A program made the position numbers and the translations under genes. Shown here piece by piece: positions 1 through 9,524 of a stretch of 64,000 nt of DNA (positions are counted from its first letter, which is position 1; each line of letters begins with the position of its first letter). The stretch comes from Hoeflea sp. (GTDB lineage Bacteria > Pseudomonadota > Alphaproteobacteria > Rhizobiales > Rhizobiaceae): NCBI RefSeq assembly GCF_014359905.1, contig NZ_JACIYP010000009.1:24882-88881 (forward strand), given 5' to 3'. The notes under the pieces were generated by a model that was not told the origin of the DNA, made no database searches, and worked only from the letters and a program-made list of their open reading frames with translations.

Positions 1-1
1 C

Positions 2-277
2 GAGCACAATGCCGACATCCTGGCGCCGCTGGAAATGCACGGCGTCACAGGCCTGGGCGACAGCGCCGTCCTCATCCGCGCCCGCATCAAGACCGCCCCC
101 GGCCAGCAATGGGGCGTGGGCCGCGCCTACACCGAACTGGTCAAGGAAGTGATGGACGAACGCGGCATCGAGATCCCCTTCCCGCACACGACGCTGTTTC
201 TGGGCCGCGACAAGGAGGGGAAGACGGACGAGTTTCCGGTGCGGCTGGAGAAGGTGGGGGAGAAGGACGGGGAGTGA
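2..277 (+). CDS. Mechanosensitive ion channel (MscS family), C-terminal fragment
   Basis: The gene enters from the left edge, so only the last 91 residues are visible and the start is outside the window. The text (EHNADILAPLEMHGVTGLGD, then a stretch ending IPFPHTTLFLG) matches the cytoplasmic alpha/beta tail of MscS-type channels, where a conserved 'I.(I/F)PFPH.T' strand lies near the C terminus. Such channels release osmolytes from the inner membrane on hypo-osmotic shock. The pore helices cannot be seen. Family assignment is fairly firm; the exact subfamily is not. The gap from its stop to the next gene (278-502) shows nothing I recognise. Confidence 0.7.
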   Translation, partial: EHNADILAPLEMHGVTGLGDSAVLIRARIKTAPGQQWGVGRAYTELVKEVMDERGIEIPFPHTTLFLGRDKEGKTDEFPVRLEKVGEKDGE

Positions 278-502
278 CAGGGGCGGGAATCGCTCTCTCC
301 GTAAAGCCGTAGCTGTGTGCGGCGTCTTTGCGTGCCCAAGTCGGCCGTTCGACGCCCTGTACGGAGCCGCAAAAGCATACGCCAGTGGAAACCGATCGTC
401 CAAGTACGACGCGCTGGATCAGGAATGACATCAGGCCCCGCACATCAGTGCCTCGCGCCGGCTGAGTTGTACTACCCGATGTGGGAAACAAAGGCGCTAT
501 CC

Positions 503-2860
503 TTACGCGCTTAGAACGACAGCGACCTGCTGATAGAGCTCAAGCTCGGCCTCATGCCATAACTCGACTGCCACAGAAAATGTCTGCTCCTCCACCATGT
601 TGGCAGCCCATTTGCCCTCACAGCGGACGACAAGATAGTAGCTGTCGCCGTAGTTGGAGATATCGCGCTTACGGACGAACGTTCCGACTTGGAGGCTCCC
701 TGCCTCCTGCATGGTGGCCAAAGGGTTCATTTTGCAGATCGCCGAAGCGTTTTCGAAAACTGCGGCACCGCCATTCTCTTCTTTTTCTTCAGCTTCCCAT
801 TTTCGGAACCTGTCAAAAACCTCTTCGGTCGATTTTCCCCGCACGAGGTGATAGCCCATTTTGACGCCCAAATATTCTTTCCGGCTGTTCCGAACCGGCG
901 GGTCAAAGGCAAGCGATACCTTGATGTGCCGAACGCCCTTGACCGTTTGGAAATCGGTTGGAATAGGCACTTCGTAAACGGCAAATCGATCAATCGGGAG
1001 GCTATCCTCGATCGCCATCACCACACGGTTGTCTTCCGAAGCTTCGGCAAGACTGACATCTGCCACGCCGTATCCGGCATATCTGAAATGCTCGCGACCG
1101 CCATCTGAGGTAACTCGTTCGATCAAATCGGCCGGGTGATCCGCACTCAAACCCATCAGTGCCCTGACAAAGTTTGCGCTCGCGTCAGGAAATTCCTCGA
1201 GTAGCGCAGCTGCCTTGTAGGCGGCAATGGGAGCCGCAAAAGAGGTTCCGTAACGATAAACCATCAGGCTCTGCAAATAATTCGCGTTGAGCGTCAGAAC
1301 GCCGCAGCTGTCGCGATCGGCCGACAAGCTGGATGAAAATCCCTGCCACACGGCAGTACCACCATACTCGACCAAGTCAGGCTTAATGCTCTTGGCAAAG
1401 CCGGGGCCACATCGGCTGAAGGGTGATGGATGATGTGCGGCGGTCAAAGCCACGATGTCTGCATCAAACTCGTCTCCCGGCATGAGACCATTGGAGTGAG
1501 CTAAAGATCCAACGACAACAGAGTTCATCGAGCTGGCCGGCTCATAGAGCCTGTGCTCATCTTCAAGCAAATACTCAGGATAAATGCCAACGCCTTCGTC
1601 CGCGATGCGATGGCTTATGGCCGGGATATTGCCCGCTGAAACGGTAATGACGACGCCAAGCTCGCGGACGAGATTATCAAGTGTCATCGCCCAGTTCGAT
1701 GGACGGCCACCAACTATGTGCTCGATATCGGCGAGTGATATGTTGATCACCCGGCAACCATATTCTTCTCTAAGCCGCCGGATTGCTTCCTCCACTATAT
1801 CAGCGACTGTGCGTTCTTCGTCAAAATGGCCATTCGCATCGACAATCTTGGCGCTGGCGATACGAAACCGCGGTGCTAAAATGTTCTGAGAAATCTGTTC
1901 GGCAATTGATCCGTAGCTCGCAAGAGCCGCTACAGATGTGCCATGGCGTTTTTCGTCATCGCTCCCGAGCTCAGCCGGGACACCGAATGTACCGGCGATG
2001 ACGCCGTCGAGCATTGGATGGGCCGCTGTAATTCCGGAATCGACAATTCCAATACAAACAGCATTCGCCGATGGCGGGCTTATTGGTGGAAGTTCGGTGG
2101 TCGTCAGAGTTGCTCCCGGATCGGAGGCAAAGTCAGGCACTGCGGGGAGGTCTATCCAGGCAACTTCAGCCATTGCCAGCAGTTCCTTCAACCCGGCTCC
2201 CGGAACTCGCACCCGAACGATAAAGAGCCCTGCACCGCGATAACGGCTGAGGAGCTCGCAGCCGAACTCATCGGCCTTTCGGGCGACACGATCGACATAA
2301 AGGTCAGTTAGCAAATCTTCGTTGACGTCCCAGAGCTCGACATCAATCAGAAAGACATCGCCGTCCGGAATCATCTCCACCATCGCGAAGCCATGCCTAG
2401 CCAGTGCACTGCCAATTTTGTCGTTAGCAGATAGTTCGTCAAAGCTATCGATAACGCCGAAGAAGCTAGCATGCCTAGCCCCGACCTGGGTGACGGGAAT
2501 GGGGCCTGCATATTGCTCTGATCTCTCCCGCAGAACCGCTAGACTTGGGTCGACTGATAGTGCCACGGTGACGTCGTCCGACCGTTGCTCAAGGATTTGC
2601 AGCCCGACGCCGGTAAGGGCATCTTCGCTGAGATAGCCATCCGTATTGATTTTCAGAATGACCGTGGGATCGGCAACGGGCTCATCAACGCGTTCGGCAT
2701 TGCGCACCGCGTTACGCTCAACGAGCTGTGCGAGCTGAAGACGCAGTTGGCTACCGTGCAAGACATGATTTCTCGGTGGCGCGGTTCCAAAGCCAGGTTT
2801 CTTGCGTCGTTCGAGTTGGCCTTCAAGGCGGCGAAGTTTCAGGTGAGGTCGTCGTGCCAC
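503..2860 (-). CDS. ietS: Subtilisin-like (S8) serine protease of an IetAS-type defence pair (IetS-like)
   Basis: 785 residues. The first ~260 residues hold an N-terminal region that includes a 'RNHVLHGSQLRLQL' segment of the kind found in ATPase-partnered S8 proteases. The catalytic triad is intact: Asp274 in GIVDSGI, His306 in RHGTSVAA, Ser540 in YGTSFAAPIAA, with Asn411 (SAGN) as oxyanion residue. No signal peptide is seen, so it should act in the cytoplasm. It starts 12 bp after the stop of the AAA ATPase gene on the same strand, so the two are very likely co-transcribed. IetA/IetS pairs were described on Agrobacterium Ti plasmids as excluding related plasmids, and such pairs were later reported to restrict phages. 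Codon use is more A/T-rich than that of the flanking housekeeping genes, suggesting transfer. The symbol is assigned from architecture, not from a database hit. Confidence 0.75.
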   Translation of the reverse strand: MARRPHLKLRRLEGQLERRKKPGFGTAPPRNHVLHGSQLRLQLAQLVERNAVRNAERVDEPVADPTVILKINTDGYLSEDALTGVGLQILEQRSDDVTVALSVDPSLAVLRERSEQYAGPIPVTQVGARHASFFGVIDSFDELSANDKIGSALARHGFAMVEMIPDGDVFLIDVELWDVNEDLLTDLYVDRVARKADEFGCELLSRYRGAGLFIVRVRVPGAGLKELLAMAEVAWIDLPAVPDFASDPGATLTTTELPPISPPSANAVCIGIVDSGITAAHPMLDGVIAGTFGVPAELGSDDEKRHGTSVAALASYGSIAEQISQNILAPRFRIASAKIVDANGHFDEERTVADIVEEAIRRLREEYGCRVINISLADIEHIVGGRPSNWAMTLDNLVRELGVVITVSAGNIPAISHRIADEGVGIYPEYLLEDEHRLYEPASSMNSVVVGSLAHSNGLMPGDEFDADIVALTAAHHPSPFSRCGPGFAKSIKPDLVEYGGTAVWQGFSSSLSADRDSCGVLTLNANYLQSLMVYRYGTSFAAPIAAYKAAALLEEFPDASANFVRALMGLSADHPADLIERVTSDGGREHFRYAGYGVADVSLAEASEDNRVVMAIEDSLPIDRFAVYEVPIPTDFQTVKGVRHIKVSLAFDPPVRNSRKEYLGVKMGYHLVRGKSTEEVFDRFRKWEAEEKEENGGAAVFENASAICKMNPLATMQEAGSLQVGTFVRKRDISNYGDSYYLVVRCEGKWAANMVEEQTFSVAVELWHEAELELYQQVAVVLSA

Positions 2861-2872
2861 GAAAATCCCCTA

Positions 2873-3799
2873 TCAAATAGAGGAGCTCACCTTACTCTGA
2901 ATATCTTTGCGACGTCGATCGGAATTTATCGCGTAATCGAAGTCTAGTCGAGATATCTTCTTGCGACGCTGCATGATGGCGTGTCGCATTGCGGTATAAC
3001 AGATGCGTTCAACGTCGGCGTGACTTCTTCCGACAAGTTGCTTTGCATCAGCAGCAATATCGAATTCGAGGCCAAAATTTCGTGTTTTGAACTTGATCAG
3101 CCGACGGATGTCTGACGCGTTCGGACGCCCGAATAGAACGACTTCATCAAATCGTCGTATAATCGCAGGGTCAATCGTAGACTCGAGGTTGGTTGCAGCA
3201 ACGATAAAACCACGACCTTTAAATCGTTCGATCATCAGCAAGAGATTATTCACGACCCTGCGCATTTCATTATGCTCGGTTGGATCGGATCTGGTCCTGG
3301 CCAAGGCATCAAATTCGTCGAGGAACAGAATAGAAGTCTGACGTTCAGCGGCATCAAACAGGCGGCGCAGGTTCGATGCTGTCTCCCCCAGCATGGAGCC
3401 AATCAATGCATCAAGCTTGGCCACCATGAATGGTAGCCCAAGCTCCTTGGCGAGCACCTCAGCGGTGAGCGATTTGCCGCAGCCAGGTGGACCACAAAAC
3501 AGCAACCTCGACCGCAGTGGCAGGCCATGGCTTCGAATGGCCTCGCTGTGACGATATTCATCTGCAATATCGTACAGCGTTCGCGAGACCTCGGTCGAGA
3601 GCACCAGCTCCCGAACATCGCGTTGCGGCTCTACGAATTCCATGAACTCCGCGGCACGCCCAGAAAGATTTCCTGTCGGAGAAAACGCCTGTCGAGGGAG
3701 GGAATCACCGCCAGCGAAACGAGATTTGGAACCCAAAAGCGGCTTTAGGGCAGAAGCCTTTTCCGCTTCCGCGGTTGGTTTTGATCCTGATCGCGACAT
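2873..3799 (-). CDS. ietA: AAA-family ATPase of an IetAS-type defence pair (IetA-like)
   Basis: 308 residues with one AAA module: Walker A GPPGCGKS at 103-110, Walker B ILFLDEFDA at 157-165, a sensor-1 'AATN' and an arginine pair in 'IIRRFDEVV'. The first ~90 residues are a variable N-terminal domain likely to recognise the partner or a trigger. The start ATG at 3799 follows a good ribosome site (AAGGGG). The gene precedes the S8 protease by 12 bp, as in IetA-IetS operons, where ATPase and protease are both needed. By analogy it may unfold or license targets for the protease; that mechanism is inference. The base composition is lower in G+C than in priA next door. General alternatives would be FtsH- or spastin-like AAA proteins, but the fixed protease partner favours IetA. 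Confidence 0.75.
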   Translation of the reverse strand: MSRSGSKPTAEAEKASALKPLLGSKSRFAGGDSLPRQAFSPTGNLSGRAAEFMEFVEPQRDVRELVLSTEVSRTLYDIADEYRHSEAIRSHGLPLRSRLLFCGPPGCGKSLTAEVLAKELGLPFMVAKLDALIGSMLGETASNLRRLFDAAERQTSILFLDEFDALARTRSDPTEHNEMRRVVNNLLLMIERFKGRGFIVAATNLESTIDPAIIRRFDEVVLFGRPNASDIRRLIKFKTRNFGLEFDIAADAKQLVGRSHADVERICYTAMRHAIMQRRKKISRLDFDYAINSDRRRKDIQSKVSSSI

Positions 3800-4150
3800 G
3801 ATTGCCCCTTATGCCAACACCCTACATTGGGCAAGTTGATTTCTCAACTCCCCTACACACATCGGCTTTAGAATCATCGCATAATAAGGCGAGTTATTGG
3901 CATTTGGGGACATTTCGTGTGGATAAGCAAATGCTCATACCAAATCGACGCTGGGCCGCATTGTCGTCCAACAGTCCCGCTCGACGACTAGGTGCCACGT
4001 GTCGGCAATGATGATCGCCTTACCATCTGCGGAGGTCTTGCCGAGATGCCTTCACCGCTTTGCGACCGGTATGCGGCAGCTATGCCGTCGATAACTCCTA
4101 GAACCTGCAAATCCGCTCGCGCCCGCTTCTCAGCCGTTCTACCCCACCCC
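3800..4150. other. Intergenic region between ietA-like gene and priA
   Basis: About 350 bp without a gene. The half next to the ATPase gene is A/T-rich and should hold its promoter on the minus strand. The half nearer priA regains high G+C and lies downstream of priA. I see no clear hairpin terminator, tRNA or direct repeat that would mark an integration end. Confidence 0.5.
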
Positions 4151-6391
4151 TCACAGAAAACTCTGCGGATCGATATCCACCTGCACCTGCACCGATCCCC
4201 GCGCCCTGGGCCCCTTGGCGAGCATCGCGCGCACGAACCCCTGCATGTCGCGCCCGCGTTCGCCGTGCACCAGCAGGCGGAAGCGGTGGCGGCCGCGGAT
4301 CAGGGCGAGCGGCGCTTCGGCGGGGCCCAGCACCATGATCCCCGGCGTGGGGGGTGCTGCGGCGCGTAAGCCCCGCGCGTGGCCTTCGGCCTCGGGGCGG
4401 GTCGCGGCCGAGACGATCACCGAGGCGAGGCGGCCGAAGGGGGGGAGGTGGGCGCGGCTGCGTTCGTCGGTCTCGCGCTCGTAGAAGGCCTCCGCGTCGC
4501 CCGAGGCGAAGGCCTGCATCACCGGGTGCTGCGGCTGGTAGGTCTGGATCAGGCCCAGGCTCTTGTGGCCCGCGCGCCCGGCCCGGCCGGTGACCTGCGA
4601 CAGCAGCTGATAGGTCCGCTCGGCGGCGCGCGGATCGCCGTTCGCGAGCCCCAGATCGGCGTCGACCACGCCCACCAGCGTCATCAGCGGGAAATTGTGC
4701 CCCTTGGCCACCAGCTGCGTGCCGATGACGATGTCGGCCTCGCCCTTGGCGATCGCCTCGAGCTCGATCCTGAGCCTTCGCGTGCCGCCCATCATGTCCG
4801 ACGACAGCACGATGGTGCGCGCGTCGGGGAAGTGCTTGTCGGCTTCTTCCGCGATGCGCTCGATCCCCGGCCCGCAGGCGGCCAGGTGGTCGAGCGTGCC
4901 GCAGGAGGGGCAGGCCTGCGGCGTGGGCTCGGCGTGCCCGCAATGGTGGCACTGCAATTGCCCGCGAAAACGGTGCTCGACCAGCCAGCTCGAACAGTCC
5001 GGACACTCGAAGCGGTGGCCGCAGACCCGGCACAGCGTCAGCGGCGCATAGCCGCGGCGGTTGAGGAACAAGAGCGCCTGTTCCTTGCGCTCGAGCGTCT
5101 GCGCCATCGCGTTCAAGAGCACCGGAGACAGGAAGCCGCCGCGCGCCGGCGCGTGCCGGCGCATGTCGACGAGCTTGATGTCGGGCAGCACCGCTTCGGC
5201 GTAGCGGCTTTCGAGCTTCACATGCCGGTAGCGGCCCTGCCGGGCGTTGACGCGGCTCTCGATCGACGGCGTGGCGGAGGCCAGCACCACCGGGATATTG
5301 GCCAGCCGCGCGCGCACCACCGCCATGTCGCGGGCGTTGTAGAACACCCGGTCCTCCTGCTTGTAGGCCGGGTCGTGCTCCTCGTCGACGATGATGAGAC
5401 CCAGATCGGCAAACGGCAGGAACAGCGCCGAGCGCGCCCCCGCCACCACCGAGATCCCCGCCTCCGCCGTCTGCCGCCACACCTTCTCGCGCATGCGCGG
5501 CGTGACCTCGGAATGCCATTCCGCCGGGCGCGCGCCGAAGCGCTCGTGGAAGCGGTCGAGAAACGCGGCCGTCAGCGCGATCTCGGGCAGCAGGATCAGC
5601 ACCTGCCTACCGGCCCGCACCGCCTCGGCGATCGCCTCGAAATAGACCTCGGTCTTGCCCGAGCCGGTGACGCCGTCGAGCAGCGTGACGCTGAAGCTTC
5701 CCTCCGCCACCGTAGACCGCAGCGCGTCCGCCGCTTCCGCCTGGCCGGGCTCGAGCGCCGGCGGCTGGTAGTCGGGATCGGGTGCCGCCACCACCGGCGG
5801 CGGCCTGAGCCGGACCGGCTCGAACACGCCCTGGGCCGACAGCCCGTCGATCACGCTTGGCGTCACACCCGCCGCATGCGCAAGCCCGCTGCGGGTCCAG
5901 GCAAGCCCGTCGCCCGCCTGCTCGAGCACCCGCTCGCGCGCCGCGGTCAGCCGTTCGGGCCTTGTCTGCGTCAGCCTCAGCGCATCGATCATCGGCTCGG
6001 GATCGAACGCGGCCGGCGCCCTCAGCGCCATCCGCGCCACCAGGCCGGGCGGCGACAGCGTGTAGGCAGAGACCCAATCGATGAAGCGGCGCATCGGCTC
6101 GACGATCGGCGGGCAATCGAACACCTGCACGATCTCGCGCAGCTTCTTCGGATCGACCTGGTCGGCATCGCCGTCCCAGACAATGCCCGGCACCAGCCGC
6201 GGCCCCAGCGGCACCTGCACGATCTGGCCGGGTTCAGCCTTCGTGCCTGCCGGCAGCGCATAGGAATAGGCCCGCTCGGCCGGCATCGGAATCAGCACCG
6301 GCACGATCCTGCGCGGGAACAGCCCTTCCTGTTCCCGGGCCTGTCCCGCGTTCTGTCCCCGGTCATCTCTTCGTCGCGAATCTTTTTCCAT
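4151..6391 (-). CDS. priA: Primosomal protein N' (replication restart helicase PriA)
   Basis: 746 residues, normal for PriA. It recognises stalled-fork structures and reloads the replisome through its 3'-5' helicase. Visible parts: an N-terminal DNA-binding region beginning RIVPVLIPMPAERAYSYALP, Walker A VTGSGKTE near residue 245, a DEEH box (VDEEHDPAYKQED), the PriA zinc-binding insert with cysteines in CRVCGHRFECPDC, CHHCGH and CPSCG, and helicase motif VI near VTGRAGRAG. The first ~28 residues are hydrophilic and could be trimmed by a later start. It is divergent from the aldolase gene, with about 96 bp between the starts. A 673-residue antisense frame across it is only a shadow. Confidence 0.95.
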   Translation of the reverse strand: MEKDSRRRDDRGQNAGQAREQEGLFPRRIVPVLIPMPAERAYSYALPAGTKAEPGQIVQVPLGPRLVPGIVWDGDADQVDPKKLREIVQVFDCPPIVEPMRRFIDWVSAYTLSPPGLVARMALRAPAAFDPEPMIDALRLTQTRPERLTAARERVLEQAGDGLAWTRSGLAHAAGVTPSVIDGLSAQGVFEPVRLRPPPVVAAPDPDYQPPALEPGQAEAADALRSTVAEGSFSVTLLDGVTGSGKTEVYFEAIAEAVRAGRQVLILLPEIALTAAFLDRFHERFGARPAEWHSEVTPRMREKVWRQTAEAGISVVAGARSALFLPFADLGLIIVDEEHDPAYKQEDRVFYNARDMAVVRARLANIPVVLASATPSIESRVNARQGRYRHVKLESRYAEAVLPDIKLVDMRRHAPARGGFLSPVLLNAMAQTLERKEQALLFLNRRGYAPLTLCRVCGHRFECPDCSSWLVEHRFRGQLQCHHCGHAEPTPQACPSCGTLDHLAACGPGIERIAEEADKHFPDARTIVLSSDMMGGTRRLRIELEAIAKGEADIVIGTQLVAKGHNFPLMTLVGVVDADLGLANGDPRAAERTYQLLSQVTGRAGRAGHKSLGLIQTYQPQHPVMQAFASGDAEAFYERETDERSRAHLPPFGRLASVIVSAATRPEAEGHARGLRAAAPPTPGIMVLGPAEAPLALIRGRHRFRLLVHGERGRDMQGFVRAMLAKGPRARGSVQVQVDIDPQSFL

Positions 6392-6487
6392 TTGGCGTGA
6401 CCTTGCCCCCGGATTGGGCTAAAGGGAACCCGGATTTGTTCTGGAGCGCGCCGGGTCATCCCGGCTGGCGCGAAATTGGAGGCTCAC

Positions 6488-7141
6488 ATGAAATTCTTTG
6501 TCGACACCGCCGATGTAAGCGAGATTCGCGAACTCAACGATCTGGGCCTGATCGATGGCGTCACCACCAATCCCTCGCTGATCATGAAGTCCGGCCGCGA
6601 CATCCGCGAAGTCACCAAGGAAATCTGCTCAATCGTCGACGGCCCGGTTTCCGCCGAAGTGGCCGCCACCGACTACGACACGATCATGAAGGAAGCCGCG
6701 GTCCTGGCCAAGATCGCCGACAATATCTGCATCAAGCTGCCGCTGACGCTCGACGGCCTCAAGGCCTGCCGCGCGCTGACCTCCGACGGCCACATGACCA
6801 ATGTGACGCTGTGCTTCTCCGCCAACCAGGCGCTGCTCGCCGCCAAGGCCGGCGCGTCCTTCATCTCGCCCTTCATCGGCCGTCTCGACGACATGGGCCT
6901 CGACGGCATGGACCTGATCCGCGAGATCCGCCAGATCTACGACAATTACGGCTTCGACACAGAGATCCTCGCCGCCTCGATCCGCACCGTGGGCCATGTC
7001 AAGGAAGCAGCCCTGATCGGCGCCGACGTGGCCACCATCCCCGCCTCCACCATCAAGGCGCTGGTCAAGCACCCACTCACCGACAAGGGCCTCGACGCCT
7101 TCCTCGCCGACTGGAAGAAGACCGGCCAGACCATCGCCTGA
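6488..7141 (+). CDS. fsa: Fructose-6-phosphate aldolase (transaldolase family)
   Basis: 217 residues, the size of the short FSA/TalC-type transaldolase family. It cleaves or forms fructose 6-phosphate from dihydroxyacetone and glyceraldehyde 3-phosphate, or acts as a small transaldolase. Family marks: [10 protein letters not shown] at the N terminus, TTNPSL near residue 25, the Schiff-base lysine in NICIKLPLT, and '[13 protein letters not shown]'. I place the start at the ATG of MKFFVD because a GGAGG ribosome site (6478-6482) lies just before it; a longer TTG-started frame would swallow that site. A strong hairpin terminator follows at 7194-7220. FSA and transaldolase activities cannot be separated from sequence alone. 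Confidence 0.92.
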   Translation: MKFFVDTADVSEIRELNDLGLIDGVTTNPSLIMKSGRDIREVTKEICSIVDGPVSAEVAATDYDTIMKEAAVLAKIADNICIKLPLTLDGLKACRALTSDGHMTNVTLCFSANQALLAAKAGASFISPFIGRLDDMGLDGMDLIREIRQIYDNYGFDTEILAASIRTVGHVKEAALIGADVATIPASTIKALVKHPLTDKGLDAFLADWKKTGQTIA

Positions 7142-7193
7142 CCACGGGCGCCTGATCGGGAGCCCGCCACGGGCCATCCAACTCACAAACGTC

Positions 7194-7220
7194 AACGGCC
7201 CGGTCATCCCGGGCCGTTTT
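7194..7220 (+). terminator. Rho-independent terminator after fsa
   Basis: A perfect 10-bp stem (AACGGCCCGG / CCGGGCCGTT) with loop TCATC is followed by a short T run. It lies 53 bp past the fsa stop. Confidence 0.8.
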
Positions 7221-7268
7221 CGTATCTGCAAAGTCATGCGTGGGATGGGCGATGCCCTATCCTCCGTC

Positions 7269-7346
7269 ATGCCGGCCTTGAGCCGGCATCCAGCCACGGC
7301 GCGTCCACGCCGTGAAAGAATCTCTTGCGATCAAGGACTTGATCGC
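7269..7346. repeat. Composite intergenic repeat made of three hairpins
   Basis: Three perfect inverted repeats stand in a row: arms ATGCCGGC/GCCGGCAT at 7269-7289, CACGGCG/CGCCGTG at 7295-7314, and GCGATCAAG/CTTGATCGC at 7327-7346. This 'TCATGCCGGC..TTGA..GCCGGCATCCAG' layout resembles a dispersed intergenic element I know from many alphaproteobacterial genomes. It sits between the convergent fsa and acyltransferase genes. Copy number in this genome cannot be judged from one window. Confidence 0.7.
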
Positions 7347-7404
7347 GCCCGATCATACCGGGCCGTGTTCGTTGAACATCTCTCGCTTTTGGTCCGCGGC
7401 AGCC

Positions 7405-8313
7405 TCAGGCGGCCTGGCTCCAGCCCTTGGGCGCAGCCTCGAAGGCCCGGTCGGGGTTTGCTGCCAGCCCGTGCACGGTGTGATACTCGAGCGCCTTGAC
7501 CGCTTCGGCCGGATCGCCGTCCAGGGCCTCGGGCATGATCGGCTTGCCGACGGTGAAGCGGAAGGTGTGGTGCTTCTTGTTGAGCAGCTCGTGGAACACG
7601 GTCATGTCCCTGAGTTCCGTCGAATGCTTCGACAGCCAGTAGAACAGGCCGGAATTGCGCGCCGAGATGTTGACCGGAAGCACCGGCAGATCGTGGCGGC
7701 GCGCCAGCGTCACCGCCGACGCCTTCCACGGCCGTTCGGTCAAACGGCCCTCGTTCCAGAAGGCGATCCGGCCCGAGGGAAACAGCACCGTGGCCTTGCC
7801 GTCCTGAACAGCGCGGTTGGTTAGCTGCAGCGTCTCGCGCGTCTTGTCCCGGCTCTTGAATTCCTCGCGCCACTCCACCGGAATGATGATCTCGTCAAAT
7901 CGCTGGCTGATTCGCACCGCGTCGCGGTTGGCGAAGAACATCATGTCGGGGCGCGACTGCGCCAGAAAATCGAACATCGCCACGCCGTCCGCCATCCCGG
8001 TCGGATGATTGGCGACAAGCAGGAACCCGCCCTTGCGCGGAATCCGCTCCGCACCGCGGGACTGGATGTCGAGCTTCAGGATCTTGCTGATGTACTGAAA
8101 GGCCTCGTGCCCCGACATCGCGGCAATGTCATCGGCCATGCGCACCGCAGCGCCATATTTCAGCGTCGCATAGACGACAGGGCGCATCAGCGGCCAGGCC
8201 GGATGATCGACCAGCCGGCCGCCGCGTTCGGCAATCAGCCGGTCGATGATATGCCCGGGCCGGCCATGGGCAAGAACGTGCAATCGATCTGAAATCTCCG
8301 CCACATATGCCAT
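7405..8313 (-). CDS. PlsC-type lysophospholipid / glycerolipid acyltransferase
   Basis: 302 residues. It carries an acyltransferase core with the motif NHPTGMADG (the HX5D form of the acyltransferase box) near residue 110, then LFPSGRIAFW and LPVLPVNISA, which correspond to the acceptor-binding motifs of PlsC/OlsA-like enzymes. It probably acylates a lysolipid at the cytoplasmic membrane face; the acceptor (lysophosphatidic acid, lyso-ornithine lipid or other) cannot be read from sequence. No long membrane helix is evident. The gene is divergent from xerC and convergent with fsa. The spacing between the catalytic His and Asp is five residues rather than the classical four, a variant seen in hemolysin-like members. 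Confidence 0.75.
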   Translation of the reverse strand: MAYVAEISDRLHVLAHGRPGHIIDRLIAERGGRLVDHPAWPLMRPVVYATLKYGAAVRMADDIAAMSGHEAFQYISKILKLDIQSRGAERIPRKGGFLLVANHPTGMADGVAMFDFLAQSRPDMMFFANRDAVRISQRFDEIIIPVEWREEFKSRDKTRETLQLTNRAVQDGKATVLFPSGRIAFWNEGRLTERPWKASAVTLARRHDLPVLPVNISARNSGLFYWLSKHSTELRDMTVFHELLNKKHHTFRFTVGKPIMPEALDGDPAEAVKALEYHTVHGLAANPDRAFEAAPKGWSQAA

Positions 8314-8573
8314 GGACTCGACCCCTCTGGTCTCGCGTTGTCACAAACCTATGGCAACAGAATATGATGTCATGATGACATCGCTGAAAACTGCCCGCGG
8401 CGAGGCAAAGCCCCGCTGCTCCACCCCATCGTTTACTCCGCGCTAAGGCACAAATGCAATAGTGAGCTCCGGATCCGGCGCCGGTCAACCCGAATCACTG
8501 CGGCTTGAACCGCTTGATTTGCGGTGGATTTGCCCAGTCCGGCCCGCTGTTTCCACCAGCCAGAGGCAGCCCG

Positions 8574-9524
8574 ATGAACGCAACCACCATGCAGCAGCCG
8601 CTTGTCATCGCCGCCCCCGATGTCATCCACGAGCAGCAGCACTGGCTCCGCCAACTTATCGACGAGCGCCGCCTGTCCCCCAAGACCGCCGACGCCTATG
8701 AGCGCGATCTGCGCCAGTTCCTCGGATTTCTCACCATGCATCTGGGCGGGCCGCCGACAATCGCCGATCTCGCCGATCTCAGACCGCTCGACCTGCGCGC
8801 CTTCATGGCCGAGCGCAGGCGCGGCGGCGCCGGCGCCCGCACATTGGGCCGGGGCCTGGCGGGCATCCGGTCGTTCCTGCGCCATCTCGAGCGCAAGGGC
8901 ATGGCCAATGCCGCCGGCGCCGCGGCCACCCGCGCGCCCCGCCAGCCCAAGTCGCTGCCCAAGCCGCTCACTGCGCGCGACGCCCTGCGCGTGGTCGATG
9001 CCGACCTGCAGCTCTCCGACGAGCCCTGGATCTCGGCGCGCACCGCAGCCGTGCTGACGCTTCTGTATGGCTGCGGCCTGCGCATCTCCGAAGCCCTGTC
9101 GCTCACGGTGGCCGACCTGCCGCGCGATGGCGAGACCCTGCGCATCACCGGCAAGGGCAACAAGACGCGGATCGTGCCGCTTCTCCCCATCGCAAGCGCG
9201 GCGATCGAGGCCTATCGCAAGCTCTGCCCCTTCTCGCCCGGGCCCGATGAACCGATGTTTCGCGGCGCCCGCGGCGGCGTCCTGCAGCCGGCCATCGTAC
9301 AGAAGGAGATGCGGCGCTTGCGCGGCGCCCTCGATCTGCCCGAATCCGCCACCCCGCATGCGCTCCGGCATTCCTTCGCCACGCATCTGCTGGCCGGCGG
9401 CGGGGATCTCAGGACCATCCAGGAGCTGCTCGGCCACGCCAGCCTGTCGACAACCCAGGTCTATACCGGCGTTGATTCGCGCCGCCTGATCGAGATCTAC
9501 GACCGCGCCCACCCCAGGGCCTGA
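8574..9524 (+). CDS. xerC: Tyrosine recombinase XerC
   Basis: 316 residues. With XerD it resolves chromosome dimers at dif during division. An N-terminal SAM-like DNA-binding domain (QHWLRQLIDERRLSPKTADA) is followed by the catalytic domain with Arg in YGCGLRISEAL, the box HALRHSFATHLL, His in LLGHASLSTTQ and the nucleophile in VYTGVD. The start is taken at the ATG of MNATTM, which has AGAGG 12 bp upstream; an earlier TTG would add 23 poorly conserved residues. The chromosomal location near priA and the absence of att-like repeats support a housekeeping XerC over a phage integrase. Confidence 0.88.
   Translation: MNATTMQQPLVIAAPDVIHEQQHWLRQLIDERRLSPKTADAYERDLRQFLGFLTMHLGGPPTIADLADLRPLDLRAFMAERRRGGAGARTLGRGLAGIRSFLRHLERKGMANAAGAAATRAPRQPKSLPKPLTARDALRVVDADLQLSDEPWISARTAAVLTLLYGCGLRISEALSLTVADLPRDGETLRITGKGNKTRIVPLLPIASAAIEAYRKLCPFSPGPDEPMFRGARGGVLQPAIVQKEMRRLRGALDLPESATPHALRHSFATHLLAGGGDLRTIQELLGHASLSTTQVYTGVDSRRLIEIYDRAHPRA

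Noticed and set aside
4379..6400. Long antisense frame (673 codons) over priA
   Set aside because: It is the mirror of a high-GC gene with strong codon bias; composition is Arg/His/Gly-rich without any domain, and priA is unambiguous.
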